64,000 nucleotides of DNA from Novosphingobium sp. NDB2Meth1. Its GTDB lineage: Bacteria > Pseudomonadota > Alphaproteobacteria > Sphingomonadales > Sphingomonadaceae. Of the stretch, positions 30,034 through 39,265 are shown one piece after another. The translations under genes and the position numbers were made by a program. The stretch lies in NCBI RefSeq assembly GCF_900117425.1, contig NZ_FPEH01000032.1:558001-622000 (forward strand), in the 5' to 3' direction. Within the stretch, counting starts at the first letter, position 1. Each line of letters opens with the position of its first letter. The notes beneath the pieces were generated by a model. It ran no database searches. It saw nothing but the letters and a program-made list of their open reading frames with translations, and had not been told where the DNA came from.

Positions 30034-30527
30034 CGCTACCGACCTCGTTCCGCTCCCGCCTCCGCGCATTCCGCGAGATGCGAGGGGATCCACCAGATCC
30101 AGGATTCATCGCCGATCTTGAGTTCCTCGAGAACCGCGATCTTGATCTTTCGGTCCGGCTGGGCGCGATGCTGGGCTTTAACGCACTGATGATCACCATC
30201 GGCACGCATCCCATCTCGGCCAGCCCCGGCGCGCCGCTCGCGCTTGATGCGCATAGTCAGCCACTGTTCGTGCTTGCCAGCCTTGCCGGGCTGGCGCCGC
30301 TGATCGTGTCTTGCGCGCTCGCGCTCAGGGCCATGCTGTTGGGCGAAGAATTCGACGCCGAAGGGCTGGAAGGCGATGCCGCGCTGCGCCAGCGCCTGTT
30401 TGCCAGCTTTGTGCACTCGATCGACGCGCAGGCCCATTATCTGCGCCTTGCCATCCGTTGGACGATCGCTGGCGGAGGACTGACGCTGCTGGTCTGGGTG
30501 TCCATCCTGACCGCCAAGATGATCTGA
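30030..30527 (+). CDS. Small membrane protein coupled to the acyl-CoA synthetase
   Basis: Unrecognised 165-residue protein. Three hydrophobic segments are visible near residues 43-58, 78-100 and 140-162, the last two flanking a soluble stretch rich in acidic residues (EEFDAEGLEGD). GTG at 30030 overlaps the upstream stop (GTGA), so translation is coupled to the acyl-CoA synthetase gene. The pair may work on membrane lipids, but that is inference from position only. Confidence 0.68.
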   Translation: MTLPTSFRSRLRAFREMRGDPPDPGFIADLEFLENRDLDLSVRLGAMLGFNALMITIGTHPISASPGAPLALDAHSQPLFVLASLAGLAPLIVSCALALRAMLLGEEFDAEGLEGDAALRQRLFASFVHSIDAQAHYLRLAIRWTIAGGGLTLLVWVSILTAKMI

Positions 30528-30536
30528 CACCCCCCT

Positions 30537-32513
30537 TCAAGGCTCGGCGATATTGAACGCCCCCGGCATAGGATCGAGCGCGGCCAGCCACGCTTCCACC
30601 ACCGCACGGTCGCCTTCCACCTTCAGCCCCGCCGCTTCCAGTTGCGCCAGCGGCAGTTTCAGGAACAGCAGGCCGAGCAGCAGACGGCGCGGGGCCGTCA
30701 GCGTCGCCGCCGGCCCGCTCGCCGCGCTCATCCGCGCCAGCATCGCGGTGCCTGTCAGTTCGACTCCCGCGGTCTCGCTACGCTCGGGCATCACTAGGTT
30801 GATTGCTGCGTGACGCCCCGCCAGCTTCGCCGGATCGATCCTTGTCGCCACCGAATCGAGCAGCAGCTGCGTCGGCACCGCCGCGATCATGTCCTGGCTC
30901 TGGCTCGATGTGGCCGAACTGATCCGCCCGTTGCGCAGCTCGTTCGCTGCGGCAAGAAACTGGTTGCGCCAGATCGCGCTCTCCGCCTGATAGCCCTGCT
31001 GCTCGTAGCTGTCGGCCAGCAGGGCGCGCGCCGCCTTGTCTGCAGGATTAGCGAACACCGCAGCGCTCAGCAGCTCCGACGACCAGCGGTAATCGCCCGC
31101 CTTCATCGCCGCCTTGGCCTGCGCCAGCACCTTGGCCCCGCCGCCAATCGCCGCGACCAGCCGCTTCGAGCGCTCCACCGCAGGCCATGGGTTGAGGTTG
31201 GCGGGCACCGCATCGTACCAGCCGAGGTAGAACTGATAGACCGCCTTCGCGTTGTGGCTGTAGGTGCCGTAGTAGCCATGGTTGAACCAGTCGGCGGCAA
31301 TCGCGGCGGGCTGCACCAGATCTTCGGCAATCTCCGCCGGGGTCTCCCCCTTGTTCATCAGCCGCAGCGTCTGATCGTGGAGCAGGCGGTAGTTGTCGCG
31401 CTGGCTTGCCAGCATTCGGCTCACTTCCGCTTGCCCGAAGCGCGGCCAGCAGTGGCTCGAGATCACCGCATCACTGCGCCCGCCATAAAGCCGCAGCGCT
31501 TCATCGAGATAGCCCGCCCAGGCCCGCGTATCACGCACTTTCGCCCCGCGCGGAGTGAGGATATTGTGCAGTGAGCACGTGCTCATCTCCGCCGAAAGCA
31601 GCACTTTCGCCCCCGGCAGATAGACGTTGAGCTCGCTCGGCGCCTCGCTGCCCGAGACGATCTGGAACTCCATAGGCACGCCATCGACCACCCGAGTCTC
31701 GCCGGTGCGAGCGACCGTGTCCGTCGGCGCGATCAACGTGATCGTGCCCGAAGACACGCCCAGCCCGATGCCGCTCCCCATCTGCCCCTGCGCGCCCGGC
31801 ACGAGGCCGCCGCCGAACTGGTACTGCGCGCGCCGCCCCATCGCGGCACCGGCAAGGATGTTCTCGCTCGCCGCTTCCTCGACAAAATGCGCCGGGGCCA
31901 GCACCTGCACTTTGCCCGCCGCCACGTCCGCCTCGGCGATCACCCCGCGCACCCCGCCGAAGTGGTCGGCATGGCTGTGGCTGTAGATCACTGCCGAAAC
32001 CGGCCGCACGCCCAATTGCGCATTGACCAGCGCCAGCGCAGCCGCCGCTGTTTCCTTCGTCGTCAGCGGGTCGACCAGCACCCAGCCGGTTGCCCCACGG
32101 ATCACGGTCATGTTCGAAACGTCGAAGCCGCGCACCTGCCAGACGCCGTCGGCCACAGCGAACAGGCCATGCTGCTTGAGCAACCCCACCTCCCGCCATA
32201 GCGAGGGATTGACGCTGGTGGGCGCAGCGCCCTGCACCCAATCATAGGCGGCGACGTTCCACACCGGCTTGCCCGCTGGATCGCGGATGACCGGATCGGC
32301 GGCGCTTGCCACGAAGCCTTGTGCGGCAAAGGCTGCATCGCGCCCGTCTTCCTGCGGCAGCGCGGCGGCCACGGCTTGCTGCGCCGCGACTGTCGCCGCG
32401 CTGGCAGGCTTGGGCGAAAGCGCCGGATCGGCAGCTGGTGCGGCCTGCGCCAAGCCAGGCAAAAATGCCGCCGTCGCCAAAGCAAGCCGCATCATGCGCG
32501 CGCGAAAAAGCAT
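30537..32513 (-). CDS. Alkyl/aryl-sulfatase, metallo-beta-lactamase type (SdsA-like)
   Basis: Exported hydrolase of 658 residues resembling the SdsA1 alkylsulfatases that release sulfate from alkyl sulfates. An N-terminal signal peptide (LALATAAFLPGLAQA) precedes the zinc motif YSHSHADHFGG near residue 180; AEMSTCSLHN and SSHCWPRFG supply further ligands. The dimerisation and SCP2-like C-terminal parts are present (HGYYGTYSHN, DSYEQQGYQAESAIWRN). GGAGG lies eight bases ahead of the ATG. Substrate range is not predictable. Confidence 0.88.
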   Translation of the reverse strand: MLFRARMMRLALATAAFLPGLAQAAPAADPALSPKPASAATVAAQQAVAAALPQEDGRDAAFAAQGFVASAADPVIRDPAGKPVWNVAAYDWVQGAAPTSVNPSLWREVGLLKQHGLFAVADGVWQVRGFDVSNMTVIRGATGWVLVDPLTTKETAAAALALVNAQLGVRPVSAVIYSHSHADHFGGVRGVIAEADVAAGKVQVLAPAHFVEEAASENILAGAAMGRRAQYQFGGGLVPGAQGQMGSGIGLGVSSGTITLIAPTDTVARTGETRVVDGVPMEFQIVSGSEAPSELNVYLPGAKVLLSAEMSTCSLHNILTPRGAKVRDTRAWAGYLDEALRLYGGRSDAVISSHCWPRFGQAEVSRMLASQRDNYRLLHDQTLRLMNKGETPAEIAEDLVQPAAIAADWFNHGYYGTYSHNAKAVYQFYLGWYDAVPANLNPWPAVERSKRLVAAIGGGAKVLAQAKAAMKAGDYRWSSELLSAAVFANPADKAARALLADSYEQQGYQAESAIWRNQFLAAANELRNGRISSATSSQSQDMIAAVPTQLLLDSVATRIDPAKLAGRHAAINLVMPERSETAGVELTGTAMLARMSAASGPAATLTAPRRLLLGLLFLKLPLAQLEAAGLKVEGDRAVVEAWLAALDPMPGAFNIAEP

Positions 32514-32716
32514 CCCGATCCCCTCCAGCCATTCTTATCCCGCCAGCTTGTCCGCTCGCAGACCGGCTGGCAAGGGGAGGCAAATCGCAAGGCCCCTCGC
32601 AAAGAATACAAGCCAAACGCCGCGAATTGTTCTATGGGGCGCGCTTCTCCCGGCGCGAGGCGAGCTTTTCAGGCTGCCACCGCGAGTCCGGCCCGCTATT
32701 CATCCCCGAAAGTCCT

Positions 32717-34450
32717 ATGCCCTTTTCCCAGCTCCCCCCCGCCCTCGGCGCCGCCGTGGCAGCCCGTGGCTATGCCGCCCCCACCCCGGTCCAGGCCGCC
32801 GTCCTCGAAGCCGAAGCACATGGCCGCGATCTCGTCGTCTCGGCGCAGACCGGCTCGGGCAAGACCGTCGCCTTCGGCCTCGCCATGGCCGCCGACCTCC
32901 TAGCCGGTGAAGACAAGCTCGGCCCCGCCGGCGCCCCGCTCGCGCTCGTCATCGCCCCGACCCGCGAGCTCGCCCTTCAGGTCAGCCGCGAACTGATGTG
33001 GCTTTACGAGCAGACCGGCGCACGAATTGCCACCTGCGTCGGCGGCATGGACCCGTCGCGCGAACGCCGCACGCTGATGCACGGCACCCATATCGTCGTC
33101 GGCACCCCGGGTCGCCTGCGCGATCATCTCGAACGCGGCGCCCTCCAGCTGGCCGCGCTGCGTGTCGCCGTGCTCGACGAAGCCGACGAAATGCTCGACA
33201 TGGGCTTCCGCGAAGACCTCGAGGCGATCCTCGACGCGACGCCCGACGAGCGCCGCACGCTGCTCTTCTCCGCGACAATGCCCTCGCCGATCGTCGCGCT
33301 TGCCCGCCGCTACCAGAACGATGCGCTGCGCATTTCGACCGTTACCGAAGAGCGCGGCCACGGCGATATCGACTATCAGGCGATGGCTGTCGCCCCCGCC
33401 GATATCGAGCACGCTGTCGTCAATCTGCTGCGCTTCCACGAGGCCGAAACCGCGATGCTGTTCTGCGCCACGCGCGACAATGTCCGCCGCCTCCACGCCA
33501 GCCTGACCGAGCGCGGCTTCGCGGTGGTCGCCCTCTCCGGCGAGCACAGCCAGAACGAACGCAACCACGCGCTGCAGGCGCTGCGCGACCGCCGCGCCCG
33601 CGTCTGCGTGGCGACCGACGTTGCCGCTCGCGGGATCGACCTGCCTTCGCTCAGCCTCGTCGTCCATGTCGAAATCCCGCGCGATGCGGAAACCTTGCAG
33701 CACCGCTCGGGCCGCACCGGGCGCGCGGGGAAGAAGGGCACCGCCGTGCTGATCGTCCCATATCCGCGCCGCAAGCGGGTCGAGGCGATGCTGCGCGGCG
33801 CGCGTATTCCCGCGCGCTGGGTGCCGGTGCCGTCCGCTGCCGATATCCGCGAAGCTGATTCAGCGCGTCTGATGTCGGTGCTGCTCGCGCCCGTCGAGGC
33901 GACCGAGGAAGACCGCGCGCTCGCCCAGCGCCTGCTTGCCGAACGCAGCCCGGAAGATATCGCCGCCGCGCTGGTGCAGGTCCACCGTTCAAAGCTGCCG
34001 GAGCCCGAGGATCTGATCAGCGGCGACGCCGGTCCGCCGCCCGGCCCGCGTGAGCCGCGCCCCGGTTTCGAGCAGAGCACGTGGATGCGGCTCAACATCG
34101 GGCGCAGCCAGAACGCCGATCCGCGCTGGATCCTGCCGCTGCTGTGCCGCCGCGGCCATGTCAGCCGCAGCGAAATCGGCGCGATCCGGATCACCGCGCG
34201 CGAAACGCTGTTCGAAGTGCCGACGGCGATCGCCGCGCGCTTCATGGACGCAGTGCGGCGCACGGCCGAGGAGGCTGACGAGTTCGAGATCTTGCCGATG
34301 GACGCTGCCCCCCGCGAGGAATCGCGTCGCCACCGCAGGGAAGGCAAGCCGGGCTACGCGCCCAAGCCCTATCGCACGCCGGGCCGGGCCGAAGCGCCCA
34401 AGCCGCACCGCAAGGGCACGTGGCGCGCCAAGCCCGACCGGGCCAAGTAG
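32717..34450 (+). CDS. DEAD-box RNA helicase with DbpA-type RNA-binding domain
   Basis: ATP-dependent RNA helicase of 577 residues. Motifs in order are the Q motif region (APTPVQAAVL), AQTGSGKT (43-50), PTRELALQV, GTPGRLRDHL, DEAD at about 154, SATMPSP and HRSGRTGRAG. The C-terminal MRLNIGRSQNADPRWIL domain resembles the DbpA domain that binds 23S rRNA, followed by a basic tail. A ribosome-assembly role is plausible. The 200-base gap upstream is shared with the divergent sulfatase gene. The ATG at 32717 fits the helicase N-terminus. Confidence 0.92.
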   Translation: MPFSQLPPALGAAVAARGYAAPTPVQAAVLEAEAHGRDLVVSAQTGSGKTVAFGLAMAADLLAGEDKLGPAGAPLALVIAPTRELALQVSRELMWLYEQTGARIATCVGGMDPSRERRTLMHGTHIVVGTPGRLRDHLERGALQLAALRVAVLDEADEMLDMGFREDLEAILDATPDERRTLLFSATMPSPIVALARRYQNDALRISTVTEERGHGDIDYQAMAVAPADIEHAVVNLLRFHEAETAMLFCATRDNVRRLHASLTERGFAVVALSGEHSQNERNHALQALRDRRARVCVATDVAARGIDLPSLSLVVHVEIPRDAETLQHRSGRTGRAGKKGTAVLIVPYPRRKRVEAMLRGARIPARWVPVPSAADIREADSARLMSVLLAPVEATEEDRALAQRLLAERSPEDIAAALVQVHRSKLPEPEDLISGDAGPPPGPREPRPGFEQSTWMRLNIGRSQNADPRWILPLLCRRGHVSRSEIGAIRITARETLFEVPTAIAARFMDAVRRTAEEADEFEILPMDAAPREESRRHRREGKPGYAPKPYRTPGRAEAPKPHRKGTWRAKPDRAK

Positions 34451-34468
34451 GTCAGCCTGCGAAGGCCC

Positions 34469-35017
34469 TCAAGCCGCGTCTTCCATCTCGACATATTCGG
34501 GAAAGAACTGCGGCGCGCGCATTGACCAGGCAGGAGCTGTCGCCGCGGCCTCGCTGATCGACTGCAGCAGTTCCTTGCGACGTTCCGGGCGGATGTGCGG
34601 CAGCGCGGCGGCCCCGCAAAAGGCGCCGGGGAGCCAGGGTCGCACTGCGGCACCGAGCAGGCGTTCATAGAGGAAGCGATAGGCCGAGAAGCTTTCGATG
34701 CGGCCCTGCGAGAGATCGAATGTGGTCACCCGCAGCAGCGGGCCCATCACACTTTCCAGGTCTTCAAGGCCCGCCGCCTCGCTACCCTCGCCATCTGCGG
34801 TCAACAGGCTGCGGAGGAGCTTGAGATCCTGATACATCACGTATTGTGTGCGGATCGAAGCCGCTTCGGCCGGCCCGCGCGCCCACCGGCGGAAGGCATC
34901 CTGCCGTCCGAGACCGATATCGAGACTACGCCGGATATAACGCTGCTCACTCGGCGAAAACCCGGCGAACTCCCGCATCTCGGTGAGAATGGTCTGCGTT
35001 GTCGTGGTCGTGGCCAT
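34469..35017 (-). CDS. Uncharacterised protein
   Basis: 182-residue soluble, mostly helical protein that I do not recognise. There is no signal peptide or membrane segment. A Thr-rich start leads into FAGFSPSEQRYIRRSLDIGLGRQDAF; the C-terminal part includes AAALPHIRPERRKELLQSISEAA. GAGGGG lies just ahead of the ATG. The gene is convergent with the helicase and upstream of nothing on its strand. Its codon use matches its neighbours, so it looks resident rather than acquired. Confidence 0.62.
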   Translation of the reverse strand: MATTTTTQTILTEMREFAGFSPSEQRYIRRSLDIGLGRQDAFRRWARGPAEAASIRTQYVMYQDLKLLRSLLTADGEGSEAAGLEDLESVMGPLLRVTTFDLSQGRIESFSAYRFLYERLLGAAVRPWLPGAFCGAAALPHIRPERRKELLQSISEAAATAPAWSMRAPQFFPEYVEMEDAA

Positions 35018-35183
35018 AAGCCCCTCGCTGCGCTTTCCTCTGCCGGACCAACCCTTGCTGTCCAGCGTCGAAGCCCAAGCTAAGCCCGGCTGGTTAGGAA
35101 GAGATTAATTGGTTAATGCGCTTCCTCCCGGGCCATCTGGGGAAAGATTGGCAAAGCATGGCAGGCGCTGCCGCTGGGCCTCG

Positions 35184-35915
35184 TCAGCACCGGCGGCGGT
35201 AGCGGAAGTACCAGACCTCATGACCCTGCGCGCGGGCCTTGGCCTCATAGCGGGTTTCGGGCCAGCCGCCGGGGCGCTTCTGGAAGTCCGCCGCCTTTTG
35301 CGCCAGCCACTCGAACCGGTCGGTGTGGCGGCGCATGACCATCAGCGCGTGGCGCAAGTAGATCGGGTGATCGGTGCCGAAGCGGAATTCGCCGCCGGGC
35401 TTCAGCTTGCGTGCGATCAGATCGACCGGGCCATCGTTCATCATCCGCCGCTTGGCGTGGCGCGCCTTGGGCCAGGGATCGGGGTGCAGCAGGTAGACGA
35501 ACGAGAGCGCACCGTCCGGCACGCGCGCCAGCACTTCCAGCGCATCGCCGTGGTGGATGCGTACGTTGCGGATAGGCATGCTGGTGGCGCTGCCATCGCT
35601 GCCGCGCCCGCCATCGAGATGGACCAGCGCCTGCGCCACCCCGTTGAGAAAGGGCTCCGCGCCGATAAAGCCGTGATCTGGCAGCATGTCCGCACGGCCC
35701 GCCATGTGTTCGCCGCCGCCGAAGCCGATCTCGAAGTGCAGCGGGCAATCATGGCCGAACAGGACCTGCGCCGTGACGGGGCCTTCTTCCGGCACCGCGA
35801 TCTGCGGCAACAGGGTGTCTATCAGCGCCTGCTGCCCGGCGCGCAGCGGCTTGCCCTTGGCGCGGCCGTAGAGGCGGTTGATGGTGAGCGGATCGCCCGG
35901 CTTGTGTGCGGTCAT
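35184..35915 (-). CDS. trmB: tRNA (guanine-N7)-methyltransferase
   Basis: Methylates G46 in tRNA using SAM, 243 residues. FEIGFGGGEHM is the SAM-binding glycine loop, IGAEPF replaces the usual IGVE, and YLLHPDPWPKARHAKRRMM is the strongly conserved TrmB catalytic block. FRFGTDH follows. The ATG at 35915 is the first plausible start, with GAGG nine bases upstream; the upstream extension of the frame lies inside the TonB receptor region. Confidence 0.95.
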   Translation of the reverse strand: MTAHKPGDPLTINRLYGRAKGKPLRAGQQALIDTLLPQIAVPEEGPVTAQVLFGHDCPLHFEIGFGGGEHMAGRADMLPDHGFIGAEPFLNGVAQALVHLDGGRGSDGSATSMPIRNVRIHHGDALEVLARVPDGALSFVYLLHPDPWPKARHAKRRMMNDGPVDLIARKLKPGGEFRFGTDHPIYLRHALMVMRRHTDRFEWLAQKAADFQKRPGGWPETRYEAKARAQGHEVWYFRYRRRC

Positions 35916-35958
35916 GGTGCGGCGCCTCTGGCAGCGCGATGCCAGCCGGTCAACGCCC

Positions 35959-38259
35959 CTAGAAGCCGCGCCGGATCCCGATAGTCCAGCGCCGCGGCGC
36001 GCCAGGTCCGAGGAAGCGCGGGGAAGAGGCGCCCGGCGCTTCGGCCAGCAGCACCGATCCGATCTCGCCGAACGTGCCGAACGTAGCATGGCGGCGGTCC
36101 AGCAGATTGCGCACTTCGCCGAACAGCACGACCTCGCGCAGCAGTTCTATCCCCGCGCGCAGGTCAACGAGGACATAGCCCGGCACCAGCGCCGCTCGGT
36201 TCGATTCGTCTCCGAGCAGCACCTGCCCAGAGCGGGCGGAGACTGTTCCGCCGACAGTGAAGCGCCGCCACGGTCCTACCTTCCCGGCATAGTCCAGATT
36301 GAGGTTCGCGCTGTGACGCGGCACCCCGGGGAGACGGTCGCCGGGCTTCACGAGGATTGCGCCAGCTTCCGCCGCCGGATTCCCAGGGCTTGCGATCCGT
36401 ACCGGCGAACGATTGGTGGCATCGGTGAACGCATATGTTGCCGCCACTCGCAGGCCGCCGCGCTGCGCGGTCAGCGAGAGCTCGATGCCCTGCCGCCGCG
36501 CATCGCCAAGGTTCTGGAAATAGGCGCGCCCGCGCACGCCCGAAGCGACACGGCGGATCTCGTCACGGCTGTCAGCGCGGTAGGCCGAGGCCAGCCATTC
36601 GATCCGCCAGCCGCCAGCGGTACCCTTGCCCGATGCACCCAGCTCCCACGTGTGCGCCACGACCTGGCGCAGCGGCGGATCGGCGACGAAGAAGTTGGCA
36701 AGGCTGCAGGGCGCTTCGGGATCGGCGCAGGACAGTTCCGCGGGCGTCGGCGCGCGGTTGGTCTCGGCATAACCGGCGCGCAGCGAGAGGCCGGGAACCG
36801 CATCCCAATCGAGCTCCAGCCCGGGGTTGAGCCGGCCGAAATGGTGCTGCCCATTGAGTGCGGTCCCGATCTGATCGTCGAGCCGGATTGCCGCGTAGTT
36901 GTAGCGTAGCCCCGCTTCTAGATGCAGGTTCGGCCCCAGCGGCAGCGTCTCCGCCACGAAGAACCCGGCGTAGAGATTGCGCGCGATCACCGAGACCGGG
37001 GCGATGGCGTTGTCATCTTGCGCGATCACCGGACCAACCGATTGCACGCCGCGCGTATCGTCCAATGTGCCAAGCTCGGTCGTGGCCCCAAATGCGCTGC
37101 GGCCATAGTCGAGGCTCGTGCCGATCGTGAACACGTTGCTGCCGCCCAGCAATGGCCGCCGATCGGTGATCTGGGCCAGCAGACCGAACGCGCGTGAGGA
37201 CAGCGCACCGCGGTTGAACACGGCATAGGTCGGGTCGCCCGCCAACGCACGGATGGGACGGCCCTGCCGGTCGGTGAGGACTTCGGCTTCTTCCTCTCCC
37301 TCGTTTTCGGTTTCGAGGCAAAGGAGCCCGGTATCATCCTCGCAAGGTTCGATATCGGCTGCATCGCCATTGAGCAGGCGGCTCTTCAGCCACTGCGCGT
37401 AGAATGCCGCCTGCAACCGCGTGGTCGGCGAAAGATCAGCCCACGGGTGGAGGCTCAGGCGAGCAAAGCGGTTCTCGGTGCGATCCGGATGCGTGAACAC
37501 CGCGCTGCGGCGGACGGCGAGCAACTCCTCCGGCGCCGCGCCATTGCCACTGAGGCCGGTGCTGGCGAGGACGAGCTTGGCATGGAGCCCGGCAGCGACG
37601 CCATCATAGCCCAGATCGGCATAGCCGCTGGCGAGCCGCGAAGTGCTGTAGTCGCGCCAGCCGTCCTCGCCGCGGAGTTGCACCGCCGCATAGGCGCTCC
37701 AGCGCCCTGCTGCGCCGCCGGCGGCAAGGCTCACATCGTGCGCGCCGTAAGCACCGAGCGAGGCATTGGCACTGAGGCCGGGTTCGCTGCGGCCCGTAGC
37801 AGTCTCCAGCACAAGCGCTCCGCCCAGCGCGTTGAGGCCATAGACCGGGCTCGAATCGACGAGCTCGACCGTCCGAAGCGCGACATCGGGCACCAGATCG
37901 AGCGATATCGTATCGCCGAAGGGCAGATTGAACCGCGCACCGTCGAGATAGGCGGCAAGGCCCTGCGACTGCCCTTGCGCGCCCGATGCGGTCTGCCCGC
38001 GATAGACCAGCGCCGGCTGCCACGGATTGCCCTGTGCATCCTGCAGGGTCACGCCCGGCAATTGGCGGGTCAGCGCACCTATCAGGTCCGGCCGCCCGCC
38101 GCGGGCGATGTCCCCGCGCGAGAGGCCGAGCGCGTCGTCGCTGTCCACTCCGGCGCCCGGCGCAGTGACGATAATGGACTGATCGATCTCCTGCGCCCGC
38201 GCACTGCAGGCCACGCACGCCAGCATGGTCGCAACGGCACTGGTGAGCTGTCCCCTCAT
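35959..38259 (-). CDS. TonB-dependent outer membrane receptor
   Basis: Outer-membrane channel of 766 residues for energised uptake. A signal peptide (ATMLACVACSARAQ) is followed by the plug domain, with LTRQLPGVTLQDAQG and YGLNALGGALVLE near residues 65-155. The beta-barrel ends in an aromatic (IGIRRGF), as required for outer-membrane insertion. Pairs of Cys in short acidic loops (EPCEDDTGLLC, ELSCADPEAPCS) suggest disulfides outside. The ligand is unknown. It is divergent from the LuxR-HTH membrane protein across 83 bases, which may link their regulation. Confidence 0.93.
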   Translation of the reverse strand: MRGQLTSAVATMLACVACSARAQEIDQSIIVTAPGAGVDSDDALGLSRGDIARGGRPDLIGALTRQLPGVTLQDAQGNPWQPALVYRGQTASGAQGQSQGLAAYLDGARFNLPFGDTISLDLVPDVALRTVELVDSSPVYGLNALGGALVLETATGRSEPGLSANASLGAYGAHDVSLAAGGAAGRWSAYAAVQLRGEDGWRDYSTSRLASGYADLGYDGVAAGLHAKLVLASTGLSGNGAAPEELLAVRRSAVFTHPDRTENRFARLSLHPWADLSPTTRLQAAFYAQWLKSRLLNGDAADIEPCEDDTGLLCLETENEGEEEAEVLTDRQGRPIRALAGDPTYAVFNRGALSSRAFGLLAQITDRRPLLGGSNVFTIGTSLDYGRSAFGATTELGTLDDTRGVQSVGPVIAQDDNAIAPVSVIARNLYAGFFVAETLPLGPNLHLEAGLRYNYAAIRLDDQIGTALNGQHHFGRLNPGLELDWDAVPGLSLRAGYAETNRAPTPAELSCADPEAPCSLANFFVADPPLRQVVAHTWELGASGKGTAGGWRIEWLASAYRADSRDEIRRVASGVRGRAYFQNLGDARRQGIELSLTAQRGGLRVAATYAFTDATNRSPVRIASPGNPAAEAGAILVKPGDRLPGVPRHSANLNLDYAGKVGPWRRFTVGGTVSARSGQVLLGDESNRAALVPGYVLVDLRAGIELLREVVLFGEVRNLLDRRHATFGTFGEIGSVLLAEAPGASSPRFLGPGAPRRWTIGIRRGF

Positions 38260-38342
38260 CGGGTGCCCGGTATGCAAACCTGGCGTGCCAGACAAGAAAA
38301 TTGGGATGGACGCCCGGCAGCCCATATGGTCACTCAGGGACC

Positions 38343-39188
38343 ATGTCGGCGATGGAACGCTTGTCGGGTACACCTTCCCGTGAAGCCAGCGCGCTTGCGG
38401 ACGCCTTGAACGTGCGCGAGCTGGAAGTGCTGCGGCTGCTCGCCGAGGGGCACACGATCAAATCGATTGCCGCACAGCTTGACCGGACCGAAGCCTCGAT
38501 CAACGAACGGCTGCGCGATGCGCGGCGCAAGACCGGCGTAGGCAGCAGCCGCGAACTCGCCCGTCAGCTGGGAGCCCAGAAAAACTGGGACAAGAATCCT
38601 GATCTGGCAATGACATCGCCTTCGTCCGAGGCACCGGTCCAGCCCGCAAGCCGTGGGCTGACAGGACCGAAAGGAACGATTGCCATGCTGATCGCCATGC
38701 CTCTCATCGCCGCTGGATCGCTGCTGATGGCGGCCGACGCCCCCTACAACGCAGCTCGCCCGCAAAGCGCCGTGGCCGCAGCGCAAGGATCGCCGCTGGT
38801 CGGCCGCTGGGCGCTGGATGTGGCCGCTGTACCCGCCGAAGAACGTCCCCGCGCCGTCACCATCAGCTTCAGCGTCGCACCCGATCGGCGCTGGACCACC
38901 CTGGTCGAGATCGTCAATGCCGATGGCGGAACGCTTCACGCGGAATCGACCGCAGCGCTTGATGCCGCTCCCGTGCCGACCGCCGGCAACATGGGCTTCA
39001 TCGACAGCGCGTCGCTGCGCCAGCCCGCTCCGGGCACGCTGGTGATGACGCTCGGCAAGGACGGCGCGCCCGTTTCTACGCGGGTCTATACCGTCTCGCG
39101 CGATCGCAAGTCGATGACCGAGACGATCATCTGGGCGGGCAGCACGATGCCCAAGCTCGAGACCAACACCTTCCACCGCATCGGCTGA
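38343..39188 (+). CDS. LuxR-type HTH protein with membrane anchor and exported domain
   Basis: A 281-residue protein with three parts. Residues 20-75 form a LuxR/GerE-type helix-turn-helix (LNVRELEVLRLLAEGHTIKSIAAQL). Residues 111-131 form one membrane helix (TIAMLIAMPLIAAGSLLM). The remaining 150 residues would lie in the periplasm and look beta-rich (GRWALDVAAVPAEERP, RRWTTLVEIV). This is the design of a one-component membrane-bound regulator. Two start codons, 38343 and 38352, fit the AGGGA site about equally. It is divergent from a TonB receptor. Confidence 0.8.
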   Translation: MSAMERLSGTPSREASALADALNVRELEVLRLLAEGHTIKSIAAQLDRTEASINERLRDARRKTGVGSSRELARQLGAQKNWDKNPDLAMTSPSSEAPVQPASRGLTGPKGTIAMLIAMPLIAAGSLLMAADAPYNAARPQSAVAAAQGSPLVGRWALDVAAVPAEERPRAVTISFSVAPDRRWTTLVEIVNADGGTLHAESTAALDAAPVPTAGNMGFIDSASLRQPAPGTLVMTLGKDGAPVSTRVYTVSRDRKSMTETIIWAGSTMPKLETNTFHRIG

Positions 39189-39200
39189 TCCCCAAACGCA

Positions 39201-39228
39201 AGCGGCCCGCCATTGCTGACGGGCCGCT
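39201..39228. terminator. Stem-loop between convergent genes
   Basis: AGCGGCCCG (39201-39209) and CGGGCCGCT (39220-39228) form a nine-pair GC-rich stem with a ten-base loop between the convergent HTH gene and ctrA. It lacks a T-run on either side, so it may be a bidirectional barrier or an mRNA 3'-end structure rather than a textbook intrinsic terminator. Confidence 0.5.
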
Positions 39229-39265
39229 GCGCACGGAGGTCGAGGCCGGGGGGCAGGAGGCCGGA

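Noticed and set aside
35105..35116. CtrA site TTAATTGGTTAA upstream of the unknown gene at 34469-35017
   Set aside because: The two TTAA elements are four bases apart, not seven as CtrA requires, so only a half-site could be claimed.
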